This document shows positions 1 to 8,360 of a stretch of DNA of 59,096 nt, one piece after another. A model generated the notes under the pieces. That model made no database searches. It had not been told where the DNA came from and saw only the letters and a list, made by a program, of their open reading frames with translations. A program made the translations under genes and the position numbers. This stretch comes from DASUFI01 sp036274635. Its GTDB lineage: Bacteria; Planctomycetota; B15-G4. The stretch lies in NCBI GenBank assembly GCA_036274635.1, contig DASUFI010000185.1, positions 1 through 59,096 of the forward strand. Direction: 5' to 3'. Within the stretch, counting starts at the first letter, position 1. Each line of letters begins with the position of its first letter.

Positions 1-25
1 GTCCCCGCCGCGCCTCCACGCGACA

Positions 26-184
26 TCAGGCGCCGAGGTCAGTCTTCAGGGCACTGAACTTGCCCTTGACCCAGGTGCCGATCGCCACGACGACGGCGAT
101 GAGGCCGGCGACGATCATGCCTGCGATGATGGCGTACTCGACCGTCTCAAGGCCGCGGTCGTCGGCGAGGAAGCTCTTCAACAT
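26..184 (-). CDS. Flp/Fap-type pilin (copy 1)
   Basis: This 52-residue protein is a Flp-family type IVb prepilin. The leader is short and charged (MLKSFLADDRG). A Gly at residue 11 comes just before L-E-T-V-E-Y, matching the family signature G/xxxxEY, so a TadV-type prepilin peptidase should cleave after Gly11. Residues 15-42 form the single hydrophobic helix that packs the pilus core, and the protein ends in K-T-D-L-G-A. The start is set by an AAAGGA Shine-Dalgarno a few bases upstream. It is the last of three tandem pilin genes on this strand and nearly identical to copy 2, which implies recent duplication. No ATPase or secretin genes (TadA, RcpA) lie in the window; they may lie beyond the left edge. 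Confidence 0.88.
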   Translation of the reverse strand: MLKSFLADDRGLETVEYAIIAGMIVAGLIAVVVAIGTWVKGKFSALKTDLGA

Positions 185-348
185 GGAATTGTCCTTTCGA
201 GCAGGGTGGGAGACTCCCCGCGTCCAGCCCCTTTCGGTCTGCCCGTCGACCGACTTGAGCCCGCACGAACGAGGACCGCCCCACGTCCGGCGCGCGGCCG
301 GAGCATGGGGCGGTCCCGGGGAGGAGCGAGTTCGAGCCGGCGCGGCGC

Positions 349-507
349 TCAGGCGCCGAGGTCGGTCTTCAGGTCGCTGAACTTGCCCTTGACCCAGGTG
401 CCGATCGCGACGACCACGGCGATGAGGCCGGCCACGATCATGCCCGCGATGATGGCGTACTCGACCGTTTCCAGACCACGGTCGTCAGCAATGAAGCGCT
501 TCAGCAT
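349..507 (-). CDS. Flp/Fap-type pilin (copy 2)
   Basis: A second 52-residue Flp prepilin, differing from copy 1 at only three visible positions (residues 4, 6 and 45). It carries the same G/LETVEY cleavage and assembly motif, the same hydrophobic helix and the same KTDLGA terminus. An AAGGAT Shine-Dalgarno precedes the ATG. It lies 164 bp upstream of copy 1 and 88 bp downstream of copy 3 on the same strand, so the three could be co-transcribed. Near-identity with copy 1 suggests gene conversion or recent duplication, giving dosage or a mixed-subunit fibre (inference). Confidence 0.88.
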   Translation of the reverse strand: MLKRFIADDRGLETVEYAIIAGMIVAGLIAVVVAIGTWVKGKFSDLKTDLGA

Positions 508-595
508 GTGAGGGATCCTTTCGTTGCGGCGCAGACTGGCAAGCCGCTGACCGTTTCTCGGACGAGGCGCCGGACCACTTGAGCGCGGGCTCCGC

Positions 596-754
596 TCAGG
601 CGCCGAGCTCGGTCTTGAAGTCGCCGTAGGTGCTCTGGACCCACTGGCCGAGGGCGATGACCGCCAGGACGCAGGCGCCCACGATGAGGCCGGCGATGAT
701 GGCGTATTCCACCGTCTCGAGGCCGCGGCTGTCGGCGAGGAAGCGCTTCAGCAT
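596..754 (-). CDS. Flp/Fap-type pilin (copy 3, divergent)
   Basis: The first pilin of the tandem array, also 52 residues. It keeps the G/LETVEYAIIAG processing signature, but its hydrophobic helix and C-terminal half differ from the other two (it ends in YGDFKTELGA), so it is the older paralogue. No clear Shine-Dalgarno is visible. The start is chosen because the leader length then matches copies 1 and 2. The promoter should lie in 755-1022, shared divergently with the TadG-like gene. As the divergent member it may be a minor pilin (inference only). Confidence 0.85.
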   Translation of the reverse strand: MLKRFLADSRGLETVEYAIIAGLIVGACVLAVIALGQWVQSTYGDFKTELGA

Positions 755-1022
755 CACGGGGGGTCTCGCTGCGGGACGGGAGCGTCGCGGGGTCAGGGTT
801 TCGACCAGACGGCACCCCCGACTTGATGCGATTCCGGGGGCCGCGAGGCCTGACCCGCCGCCTGATCGGACCGTGCCCGCAAAAGAAAGCGCGCTGTCCG
901 CGCGCCGTCGGTCAAGTGATGCTGCACAGGGAACGAAGAGGCCTGTGTCACCGGGCCAGGCGATCCGCAGTCGGACACGCGGGCCCGCACGCCCCTCCTC
1001 CCCTCTCGATTGCGATGCTCCC

Positions 1023-2372
1023 ATGATGCACCACAACAGGCTGCACACGCTGTCCGGCTCCGGGCCGCGAAGGTCCGAGCGCGGCTTCGTCCTCGTGATC
1101 GTTGCCATCCTCGCGCTGGTGGCGGTCGGCTTCGTCGGCCTTGCCGTCGACTTCAGCCACGAGCAGTCCGTCGCGGGCCAGCTGCAGGACGCCGCGGATG
1201 CCTCGGCGCTCGCGGCGGCCGCCAAGCTCTACCAGGAGGTCGGCACGCCCGCCGCCCTCAGCGGCTACCCCGCCACGCGGCAGAAGGCCATCGACGTCGC
1301 CGCCGTGAACAAGGCCGCCGACGGTCCCGTCAAGCTGAAGGCCAACGTCCAGAATGCCTCGAACGGCGACATCGTCCTGGGCACCTGGAGCGCGAGCACC
1401 AAGACCTTCACGCCGAACGTCGTCGCGCCCAACGCGGTCAAGGTCCTCGCCTGCCGCACCGAGGGCTCGATCAGCGGCCCGCTGCAGATGTCCTTCGGCG
1501 GGCCCTTCGACGCCGTGACCGCGAACGTGTCGCGCTCGTCCATCGCCTGCTTCAAGGCCAACAGCAACCCGCTCATCCACGTGCTCGAGCCGCATGACCA
1601 CGACGCGATGCACATGAACGGCACGACCGGCCTGGACGTGGCCGCGGGCTCGGTGCAGGTGAACTCGGACGACTCGTGCGCGCTGCACATCAACGGCACG
1701 CCGGTGCTCACGGCCGGCGGGGTGAACGTCGTGGGCAACGTGTGCGTGCCGGCCGGCTCGATCATGGGCCCGGTGCACACCGGCGCCTCGGTCATCCCCG
1801 ATCCGCTGGCCAACATCCTGCCCGACAACGCGGCCTGGAACGCGGTCAAGAACGGCATGTCCAAGCCGCTCGGCGGCAACGGCAAGATCTCGGCGTCCGG
1901 CACCTTCTCGCCCGGCTTCTACCCCAAGGGGCTCGACGTCCAGAACAGCCAGGTCGTCATGCTGCAGCCCGGCACCTACATGTTCGGCGGCAACATCTCG
2001 ATGAACGGCCAGGCGGAGCTGCACGGCACGGGCGTCACGATCCTGGTCGACCAGGGCTCGTCCATCACGGTCAAGGGTGGCGCGGTCGTCGACCTCTCGC
2101 CGCCCGCGTCGGGCACCTTCGAGGGGCTCGTGATGATGTGCAACCGCAACACGACGGATGCGAAGGCCTGCGAGATCGGCGGCAACGGCGTGCTGGTCTT
2201 CGACGGCACGATCTACGTGCCGTCCGGCGGCGTGCTGCTCGGCGGCACGGGCGTCGTGCCCAAGATCGGCCAGCTCGTCATCCGCTGGCTCGACGTGAGC
2301 GGCACCGCGGACCTGACCGGCAACGACATCGTGCCCGCCGCGGCGGGCGGAGTCGTCAGCCTGGTGCAGTGA
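1023..2372 (+). CDS. TadG-like pilus-assembly/surface protein (paralogue 1)
   Basis: Predicted 449 residues. Residues 1-20 are basic and residues 21-42 form one membrane helix. Then comes the typical TadE/TadG stretch (Q-L-Q-D-A-A-D-A-S-A-L-A-A-A) that follows the helix in Flp pilus-assembly proteins. The rest is a long extracytoplasmic region rich in Gly, Asn and Val with beta-strand character and a short conserved C-terminus (S-L-V-Q). It is aligned throughout with the protein encoded at 2780-4120 (shared GFYPKGL, PGTYMFG and GVTIL motifs), so they are tandem paralogues. The ATG pair at 1023/1026 is preferred over upstream in-frame starts because it places a normal charged tail before the helix. 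It diverges from the pilins, supporting a common pilus role. Confidence 0.78.
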   Translation: MMHHNRLHTLSGSGPRRSERGFVLVIVAILALVAVGFVGLAVDFSHEQSVAGQLQDAADASALAAAAKLYQEVGTPAALSGYPATRQKAIDVAAVNKAADGPVKLKANVQNASNGDIVLGTWSASTKTFTPNVVAPNAVKVLACRTEGSISGPLQMSFGGPFDAVTANVSRSSIACFKANSNPLIHVLEPHDHDAMHMNGTTGLDVAAGSVQVNSDDSCALHINGTPVLTAGGVNVVGNVCVPAGSIMGPVHTGASVIPDPLANILPDNAAWNAVKNGMSKPLGGNGKISASGTFSPGFYPKGLDVQNSQVVMLQPGTYMFGGNISMNGQAELHGTGVTILVDQGSSITVKGGAVVDLSPPASGTFEGLVMMCNRNTTDAKACEIGGNGVLVFDGTIYVPSGGVLLGGTGVVPKIGQLVIRWLDVSGTADLTGNDIVPAAAGGVVSLVQ

Positions 2373-2410
2373 GCGCGCGCCCCGACCGGGCGCGAAAGCC
2401 CTGAGCACCC

Positions 2411-2448
2411 GCGCCGTCGCGGCACGACACCACGTGCCGCGACGGCGC
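2411..2448 (+). terminator. Strong hairpin terminator after the first TadG-like gene
   Basis: A perfect 16-bp stem: GCGCCGTCGCGGCACG at 2411-2426 pairs with 2433-2448 across a 6-nt loop. It lies 38 bp after the stop codon and is followed by a weakly T-rich tail. It probably ends the transcript, which would make the second paralogue independently transcribed. Confidence 0.7.
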
Positions 2449-2779
2449 GCGTGTTTGTGCCAGGCCGTGCGGGAGTGAGCGCGCGCTCCAGCGGGCCGCT
2501 GCGTGCCGCGAGGGATCTGTGCGCTTCGCAAGTCAGCGCGTGAGACGACCTGCGCGCGCGCCTCGACAACCCTCTGTGTGCGGCGCGCGGCGCTGTGATT
2601 CGGCGCGGCGGATCGCGCCACGGGAGCGCGCCGGTCCGGACGTGACAGGCGCCTTCTCGAGGGCCCCGAAGGGCCGATTCCCGGGCCTCCGAATGCGCCT
2701 CCGGGAATTCCGTCGCACGCGCGTGCCGCGGGATAGTCTTCGCCACCTCCAGCGAAGCCCACCCAGGAAAACAACACCC
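2449..2779. other. 331-bp gap without a gene between the TadG-like paralogues
   Basis: No convincing coding sequence is seen on either strand; the in-frame extension upstream of 2780 has Arg/Pro-rich composition typical of high-GC shadow reading. It presumably holds the promoter of the second paralogue. A weak AGGAAA Shine-Dalgarno sits just before the ATG at 2780. No convincing -35/-10 pair was found. Confidence 0.4.
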
Positions 2780-4120
2780 ATGCTCGCACGCTCCGCCCGT
2801 CGTCCCTGCCCCTCGCGCCGCAGCCAGCACGGCCTCATCGTCGTGTTCGTCGCCATCCTGGCGATCGTCATCTTCGGATTCGTCGGCCTCGCGGTCGACG
2901 CCGCGCACATCCAGTCCGCCGGCAGCCAGCTGCAGAACGCGGCCGATGCGGCCGCCCTCGCGGCGGCGGCCAAGGTGCACCTCGAAGGCCTCACGGGCGG
3001 CTCGCTCGGGACCTACGCGGTGACGCGCAAGGCCGCGACGGACATCGCCGTGCTGAACCTCGCCGCCGAGAAGACGGTCACGCTGAAGGCCAACGCCTCC
3101 AATGACGCCTCGGGCGACGTGGTGGTCGGCTTCTGGAACAACGAGGACCATACGTTCACGCCGAACCTCGTCCTGCCCAACGCCGTCAAGGTCACGGCGC
3201 GCCTGTCCGGCGACTCGGCCGCCGGCGCGCTGCCCTTGACCTTCGGCTCGATGTTCGGCGCGGCCACCAGCGACGTCGAGCGCACCGCCATCGCCAGCCT
3301 CGACTTCGAGCCGAACGCCTTCATCCATGTCCTCGACCCGTCCGGCAAGGGCACGCTCAAGCTGAGCGGCACCGCCGACATCCAGTGCGCCGAGGGCAAG
3401 GTCCAGGTGGACTCCTCCAACAGCTGCGCCATCGACTTCAACGGCACGCCGACGCTCACCGCGGCGAAGACCACCGTGCACGGCGGCAGCTGCGCGGCGA
3501 GCGGGTGCATCCAGGGGCCCCTCGTGCAGAACGGCCCCGTCGAGGCGGACCCGCTGGCCGACATCCTTCCCACGACGACTGACTGGAACACCGTGAAGGC
3601 CGCGATGGCCAAGCCCCTCGGCGCCACCGGCGCGATCGCGGCGGCCGGTGTGTTCACCCCCGGCTACTACCCCAAGGGCCTTTCGATCAACAACTCGACG
3701 ACGGTCACGCTGCTCCCCGGCACCTACATGTTCGGGGACGACCTCTCCATGAGCGGGCAGACGCTGCTGTCGGGCGCGGGCGTGACCATCCTGATGGACA
3801 AGGGCGCCAAGGTCAGCGTGGGCGGCGGCGCGTCGCTCGTGCTCACGCCCCCGGTCGCCGGTCCCTACGAGGGGCTCACCGTGATGTTCCACCGCGAGAC
3901 GACGGGCGGATCCGTGTGCAGCATCGGCGGCGGCGGCGCGATCTCCTTCGAGGGCACGCTGTACTGCCCCAAAGGCGAGGTGGACCTGGGCGGCACGAGC
4001 GGCCTGCAGCAGTTCGGCCAGATCGTGTGCTGGCACCTCAGCTGCAGCGGCACGCCCCAGATCACGGGCGACGACATCGTGCCGCCCAAGGCCACGGGCC
4101 CGGTCTGCCTGGTGCAGTGA
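2780..4120 (+). CDS. TadG-like pilus-assembly/surface protein (paralogue 2)
   Basis: Predicted 446 residues, paralogous to the 1023-2372 product over its length. A short basic tail (1-17) is followed by a membrane helix (18-39) and the TadE/G motif S-Q-L-Q-N-A-A-D-A-A-A-L-A-A-A-A-K. The extracytoplasmic domain has the same landmarks (GYYPKGL, PGTYMFG, GVTILMD) and ends in C-L-V-Q. It contains several extra Cys residues compared with paralogue 1 (for example C-A-A-S-G-C), suggesting disulfides. Start chosen at 2780 because a weak AGGAAA precedes it and the tail then resembles paralogue 1. The role in Flp pilus biogenesis or surface attachment is inferred from family and context. Confidence 0.76.
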   Translation: MLARSARRPCPSRRSQHGLIVVFVAILAIVIFGFVGLAVDAAHIQSAGSQLQNAADAAALAAAAKVHLEGLTGGSLGTYAVTRKAATDIAVLNLAAEKTVTLKANASNDASGDVVVGFWNNEDHTFTPNLVLPNAVKVTARLSGDSAAGALPLTFGSMFGAATSDVERTAIASLDFEPNAFIHVLDPSGKGTLKLSGTADIQCAEGKVQVDSSNSCAIDFNGTPTLTAAKTTVHGGSCAASGCIQGPLVQNGPVEADPLADILPTTTDWNTVKAAMAKPLGATGAIAAAGVFTPGYYPKGLSINNSTTVTLLPGTYMFGDDLSMSGQTLLSGAGVTILMDKGAKVSVGGGASLVLTPPVAGPYEGLTVMFHRETTGGSVCSIGGGGAISFEGTLYCPKGEVDLGGTSGLQQFGQIVCWHLSCSGTPQITGDDIVPPKATGPVCLVQ

Positions 4121-4126
4121 GCCGGG

Positions 4127-5128
4127 TCACTCGCGCGAGAAGCGGCTGACGCGGCCGCTGCGGCTCCAGTCCTCCACGAACAGGTCGCCGGCCGCGTCGA
4201 AGGCCACCGCGTGCGGCGCGCAGAGCACGTCGGTGCGCCAGTCGGACGGCGCCACCTCGAAGTTCGCTCGCTGGCCGGCGTCGGCGTTGTCGCCGACGAC
4301 GGCCAGCAGCGTGCTGTCGCGGTCGAGCAGGGCGACACGGCCCTCCAGCTCGGCCACCGCCACGCGGTCGCCGAGGAAGGCCACCGTGCAGGGCCGGCGC
4401 AGCCCCTGCGCGTAGACGCCCAGGAAGTTGCCGTCCAGGTCGAAGTGCAGCAGGCGCCTGTTCTCGCGGTCGCACACCAGCAGCCGCGGAGTCCCGAAGC
4501 GCGTATCGATGGCCAGGCCGTGCGGCACGTGGCATTGGCCAGGGCCCTCGCCCGGACCCGCGAAGCTGCGCAGCCAGCGGTGCTGGGCGTCGTACTCATG
4601 GATGAACGAGGTGCCGTAGCCGTCCGCCACGAACAGCCGGCCGTCGGGCGCGAGGGCCACGGCCGTGGGGTTGAAGTCCGTGGGCTGCGCATAGGCGCCG
4701 CACTCGAGGGGCGCGCCCAGCTCCCACAGCTCCGTGCCGTCGAGGCGCGCCTCGACCACGCGGTGCCGGCTCAGCTGCGCCACCAGCAGCCGCTGCTCGC
4801 CGCCGACGTCGTGCAGCAGCAGCGCGTGGCTGCCCGACAGGCCGGGGATCGACGCCACGAACTCCCCGTCGGGCGCGAAGGCCACCACCCCGTGTGGCCC
4901 GTCGGTCCCGGCCCACAGCCGGCCGTCGTGGTCGAAGACGAGGCCGCCATGCGTGGGCCCGAGGTCCAGCGGCGCGGCGGCCCAGCCGGGATCGGGCGTC
5001 CAGCGCGGCGGGGCCGTGCTGGCGGTGGACACGGAGGTCGCCGCTTGACCCGAGTCAACGGACAGGGCCGGCTCGCGCGTGGCGGGGGAGCAGGCGGCGA
5101 TCACGCTCAGGGCGAACACGGCACGCAT
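4127..5128 (-). CDS. NHL-repeat beta-propeller lipoprotein
   Basis: Predicted 333 residues. The N-terminus is a short lipoprotein signal with lipobox I-A-A-C at residues 10-13, so the mature protein should be membrane-anchored outside the cytoplasm. The body consists of repeated blades of the form GLVFDHDGRLWAG, VALAPDGRLFVADGYG and GLAIDTRFGTPRLLVCDREN, typical of NHL/SMP-30-like six-bladed propellers. It resembles the lyase-fold propellers related to peptidylglycine amidating lyase, but no catalytic set can be assigned by eye, so a binding or scaffold role is equally possible. It is convergent with the TadG-like gene; the stops are 6 bp apart with no room for a separate terminator. Confidence 0.75.
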   Translation of the reverse strand: MRAVFALSVIAACSPATREPALSVDSGQAATSVSTASTAPPRWTPDPGWAAAPLDLGPTHGGLVFDHDGRLWAGTDGPHGVVAFAPDGEFVASIPGLSGSHALLLHDVGGEQRLLVAQLSRHRVVEARLDGTELWELGAPLECGAYAQPTDFNPTAVALAPDGRLFVADGYGTSFIHEYDAQHRWLRSFAGPGEGPGQCHVPHGLAIDTRFGTPRLLVCDRENRRLLHFDLDGNFLGVYAQGLRRPCTVAFLGDRVAVAELEGRVALLDRDSTLLAVVGDNADAGQRANFEVAPSDWRTDVLCAPHAVAFDAAGDLFVEDWSRSGRVSRFSRE

Positions 5129-5163
5129 GGGCTTCCTCCGGGGAGGGCGGCCGGTGCCGGCGC

Positions 5164-5676
5164 TCACCAGCCTTCGTCGGGGCCGGGCACGTCGCCGCGC
5201 AGCATCTCCACGTCGGATCGGTCGCGCAAGGCCTTGCTCCTGCGGCGGCGCGGGTCGGCGGCGGCGCGCTCCTTGAGCGCGATGAGGTCCTCGCGGCGCA
5301 CGATGCGGATGGGAGTGCCGGCCACGCTGCAGGTCTCGGCGCGGTCGATGGCGGCGTCGAAGCCGGCGTCGAACGCCAATTGCAGCGGCTCGCCTTGCGC
5401 GTGCACCAGGTTGACGCTGTGGGCGAACCGGCCATGCAGCGCGAAACCGCCTTCGGCACCGCGCGGCTCTCCCGTTCGGACCGCGACGGCAAGGCCCCCG
5501 ATGAGCGCGTGACCGACTCCGGCGCGAGCCAGGCACGCGACAGATTCGACGAGGGCGCGCGGCAGCGTGGATGGCTCCCTCGGGGCCTCTGCTCCACGAA
5601 GCGCGGCAGCCAGCTGCCGATCCCGGCAAGTCAGCCGGGACGACATGTGGATGATCTCGGCTGCCCGGGCGGACAT
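5164..5676 (-). pseudogene. Degenerate nucleotidyltransferase-like protein lacking the catalytic loop
   Basis: Predicted 170 residues. The segment H-A-L-I-G-G-L-A-V-A-V-R-T-G-E-P-R is the start of the nucleotidyltransferase fold found in AbiEii/MNT-like proteins. The later segment (LQLAFDAGF..., then R-E-D-L-I-A-L-K) matches the end of such domains. The section in between, which should carry the D-x-D metal ligands after E-P-R, is missing: GEPR runs straight into a short G-G-F-A-L-H-G-R-F segment. The frame is intact, so this looks like an in-frame deletion leaving an inactive protein, or a non-catalytic derivative. It is 35 bp upstream of the NHL lipoprotein start and may share its transcript. 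The start could also be the Met at 5646. Confidence 0.55.
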
Positions 5677-5799
5677 GCTGGTCAGCCTAGCAGGCAGGCA
5701 TCGACGGCCTTGGGGCCCGTCGCCCAGTCACCGCGCAGCCGACGTGCATGCCTCCGCCCGGATGAGGTACGGTGCCGCCGTCTCCCGGAGGCCAAGGCC

Positions 5800-6681
5800 T
5801 TGAAGCCCACGCGTACCGCATCCCGTCTCGCGCTCGCCGCCCTGCTGCTCCCGCTGGCCGCCGCGTCCGCGTGCAGCTCGGAGAAGGCCACGTCCGCCAA
5901 GGCTGCGCCGACCCCGCCGGCAGCCCAGGCCGCGAAGACCTCGCCGGCCGCGCCCGGCTCCACGGCGATGGTCGCCATCTCGCAGCCGGCGACGGCCACG
6001 GCTCCGGCCAGCACCACGACGGTCAGCGTCGCCAAGCCCGCCGCCCCGCCGGTCGCGCCCGCACCCGGCGCGCCGGCCACTCCGCCGACGCCGGCCGCGC
6101 CGACCACTCCGCCCGCCCCGCCGACACTGGCTGCGCCCGCCGCCGCCGTCGCCAATCCCGCACCCGCCCAGGAGACCACCATGCCCGCGCCCGCCGCCGC
6201 GCCCGCCTCGTTCTACGCCTTCAAGACCACCACGCTCGAGGGCCAGCCCGCCGACCTGTCGCAGTACAAGGGCAAGGTGCTGCTCGTGGTCAACGTCGCC
6301 AGCCAGTGCGGCCTGACGCCGCAGTACACGGCCCTCGAGGCGCTGCACGAGGAGCTGAGCCCCAAGGGCTTCTCGGTGCTCGGCTTCCCGTCCAACGACT
6401 TCGGCGGTCAGGAGCCCGGCACCCCGCAGGAGATCCGCACCTTCTGCGACACGAACTACCACGTGACCTTCCCGATGTTCTCCAAGCTGCAGACCAAGGC
6501 CGGCGACGGCCAGTCGCCCATGTACGCCTGGCTGAACGAGAAGACCGGCAGCCTGCCGCGCTGGAACTTCGGCAAGTATCTGATCGGCAAGGACGGCAAG
6601 GTCATCGCCTTCTTCGACAGCAAGGTGACGCCCGACGACCCGGCGCTGCGCGCCGCGATCGACAAGGCGCTGAGCAGCTGA
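5800..6681 (+). CDS. Lipoprotein-like glutathione peroxidase with Ala/Pro linker
   Basis: Predicted 293 residues from a TTG start with GGAG 9 nt upstream (5787-5790). Residues 1-24 look like a signal peptide with Cys25 as a possible lipidation site. Residues 26-135 are a low-complexity Ala/Pro/Thr linker. The remainder is a full glutathione peroxidase domain: Cys170 in the motif N-V-A-S-Q-C-G-L-T, Gln204 in G-G-Q-E-P-G, and Trp255-Asn256 in R-W-N-F-G-K make up the peroxidase tetrad. The catalytic residue is Cys, not selenocysteine. Such enzymes usually reduce lipid or hydrogen peroxides using thioredoxin; here the site would be periplasmic or surface-facing. The long linker suggests tethering across an envelope layer (inference). 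Confidence 0.86.
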   Translation: MKPTRTASRLALAALLLPLAAASACSSEKATSAKAAPTPPAAQAAKTSPAAPGSTAMVAISQPATATAPASTTTVSVAKPAAPPVAPAPGAPATPPTPAAPTTPPAPPTLAAPAAAVANPAPAQETTMPAPAAAPASFYAFKTTTLEGQPADLSQYKGKVLLVVNVASQCGLTPQYTALEALHEELSPKGFSVLGFPSNDFGGQEPGTPQEIRTFCDTNYHVTFPMFSKLQTKAGDGQSPMYAWLNEKTGSLPRWNFGKYLIGKDGKVIAFFDSKVTPDDPALRAAIDKALSS

Positions 6682-6773
6682 CGGCGGCCGCGGCTCAGCC
6701 CGGCTGCGAGCGGCCCAGCAGGTTCTGCAGGTCGACCACCGGCGTACTGCCGCCGCCGAGGACCCCGCCCGCT

Positions 6774-8360
6774 CTACCCGATCACCCGCGGCTCCTTCAC
6801 CGCCCGCACCTCGTCCGGCCGCCCGACGCTGCGTGTGTGCGGCGCCTGCCGCAGCACGTCGGGATCGCTCTCCGCTTCCTTCCAGATCTGCAGCATCACG
6901 TCGCAGAACCTGTCGAGCGTCTCCTTGCTCTCCGTCTCCGTCGGCTCGACCATGATCGACTCGGGCACGATGAGCGGGAAGTAGATCGTGGGCGGGTGGA
7001 TGCCGTAGTCGATGAGGCGCTTGGCCACGTCCAGCGTGCGCAGGCCGTTGGGCAGGCCCTTGCCGGTGAAGACGGCCTCGTGCATGCAGGTTTCGTCGTT
7101 CCACACGCGCCAGGTCTTGTGCAGGCGGGCGCGGATGTAGTTGGCGTTGAGGACCGCGCCCTCGGCGATGGCGACCAGGCCCTCGGGGCCGTGGGCGCGC
7201 ATGTAGGCGTAGGAGCGCACCATGACGCCGGCGTGGGCCATGTACCCGCGCGTGCGGCCGATGGACTTCGGGCTGCGCGTCACGGTCACGAACTTGTAGA
7301 CCGGCTTGCCGTCCTTGCCGACGCTCTCCTTGCGCTCCACCTTCGGCACGGGCAGGTACGGCGCGAGCGCCTCGGTGACCGCGATGGGGCCGGCGCCCGG
7401 GCCGCCGCCGCCGTGGGGCTGGCTGAAGGTCTTGTGCAGGTTGAAGTGCATGACGTCGATGCCGAAGTCGCCGGGGCGCGACTTGCCGACGATCGCATTC
7501 ATGTTCGCCCCGTCCATGTAGACGAGGCCGCCCACGGCGTGGATGCGGCCCGTGATCTCGCGGATGTTCTTCACGAACAGGCCGAGCGTGCTCGGGTTCG
7601 TGATCATCATGCCGGCCACGTCCTTGCCGTCGCCGATCTTGCGCTCGAAGTCGGCCATGTCCACGGCGCCGCCCTCGGTGCTCTTCACCTCGCGCGTGTC
7701 GAAGCCGGCGATGGTGCAGGACGCCGGGTTCGTGCCGTGCGCCGAGTCGGTGATGAGGATGACCTTTTTCTTCCGGCCCCCGTGCTCGTCGAGGGACTTG
7801 CGCATGACCATCAGGGCGGTCAGCTCGCCGTGCGCGCCCGCCGCGGGATGCAGCGAGACGAAGGGCAGGCCGGAGACCGCGATGAGCCAGCGCTCGACGC
7901 GCCAAAAGAGCTCGAGCATGCCCTGCGACTGGTCGTCGGTCTGCAGCGGGTGCATGTCGGCGAGGCCCGGGATCGCGCACGCCGCCTCGTTCACGAGGGG
8001 GTTGTATTTCATCGTGCACGAGCCGAGCGGATAGAAGGCGTTGGCGATCGAGAAGTTGAGCGAGGAGAGCCAGGTGTAGTGGCGCTGGCAGTCGGCCTCG
8101 CCGATCTCGGGCAGCGCGGCGGGCTCGGCGCGGCGCGCGAAGGCGGGCAGCGCGTCGTCGACGCGCGTGTCGGGCACGCCGGCCGGCGGCGGGCGCACCC
8201 CGCGGCGACCGGGCACCGAGGCCTCGAACACCGTGAAGGCCCGCGGCACGTCGGGCGCGAGGGGCGTGCCCTTGGCCGAGAGCAGGCGCGGCCGGCTCGG
8301 CGGGGCGCCCGGGGCGTGCGGGGCGGCGGGTGGCGTGCGGGGTGTCTCCACGGTGCTCAC
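6774..8360 (-). CDS. gcvPB: Glycine dehydrogenase (decarboxylating) subunit 2
   Basis: Predicted 528 residues. This is the PLP-binding half of the split P-protein of the glycine cleavage system, which decarboxylates glycine and passes the aminomethyl group to lipoyl-GcvH. Lys310 in N-L-H-K-T-F-S-Q-P-H-G-G-G-G is the PLP lysine. Other landmarks are N-F-Y-P-L-G-S-C-T-M-K-Y-N-like (here NAFYPLGSCTMKYN) and S-A-H-G-T-N-P-A-S. The first ~75 residues are a Pro-rich extension beyond the usual family start. The GTG start overlaps the stop of gcvPA (GTGA), indicating translational coupling. It is the last gene of the gcvT-H-PA-PB operon; no lipoamide dehydrogenase is nearby. Confidence 0.96.
   Translation of the reverse strand: MSTVETPRTPPAAPHAPGAPPSRPRLLSAKGTPLAPDVPRAFTVFEASVPGRRGVRPPPAGVPDTRVDDALPAFARRAEPAALPEIGEADCQRHYTWLSSLNFSIANAFYPLGSCTMKYNPLVNEAACAIPGLADMHPLQTDDQSQGMLELFWRVERWLIAVSGLPFVSLHPAAGAHGELTALMVMRKSLDEHGGRKKKVILITDSAHGTNPASCTIAGFDTREVKSTEGGAVDMADFERKIGDGKDVAGMMITNPSTLGLFVKNIREITGRIHAVGGLVYMDGANMNAIVGKSRPGDFGIDVMHFNLHKTFSQPHGGGGPGAGPIAVTEALAPYLPVPKVERKESVGKDGKPVYKFVTVTRSPKSIGRTRGYMAHAGVMVRSYAYMRAHGPEGLVAIAEGAVLNANYIRARLHKTWRVWNDETCMHEAVFTGKGLPNGLRTLDVAKRLIDYGIHPPTIYFPLIVPESIMVEPTETESKETLDRFCDVMLQIWKEAESDPDVLRQAPHTRSVGRPDEVRAVKEPRVIG

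Noticed and set aside
948..2789. Minus-strand 613-codon frame under the first TadG-like gene
   Set aside because: Translation is Arg/His/Val low-complexity, typical of a shadow; the plus-strand gene has a helix and a family motif.
6307..6309. Possible selenocysteine in the glutathione peroxidase
   Set aside because: The codon is TGC (Cys), so it is a Cys-type enzyme.
6685..6773. Minus-strand fragment reading P-V-V-D-L-Q-N-L-L-G-R-S-Q-P-G and a stop after gcvPB
   Set aside because: It looks protein-like but is too short, has no start and is not in the gcvPB frame.
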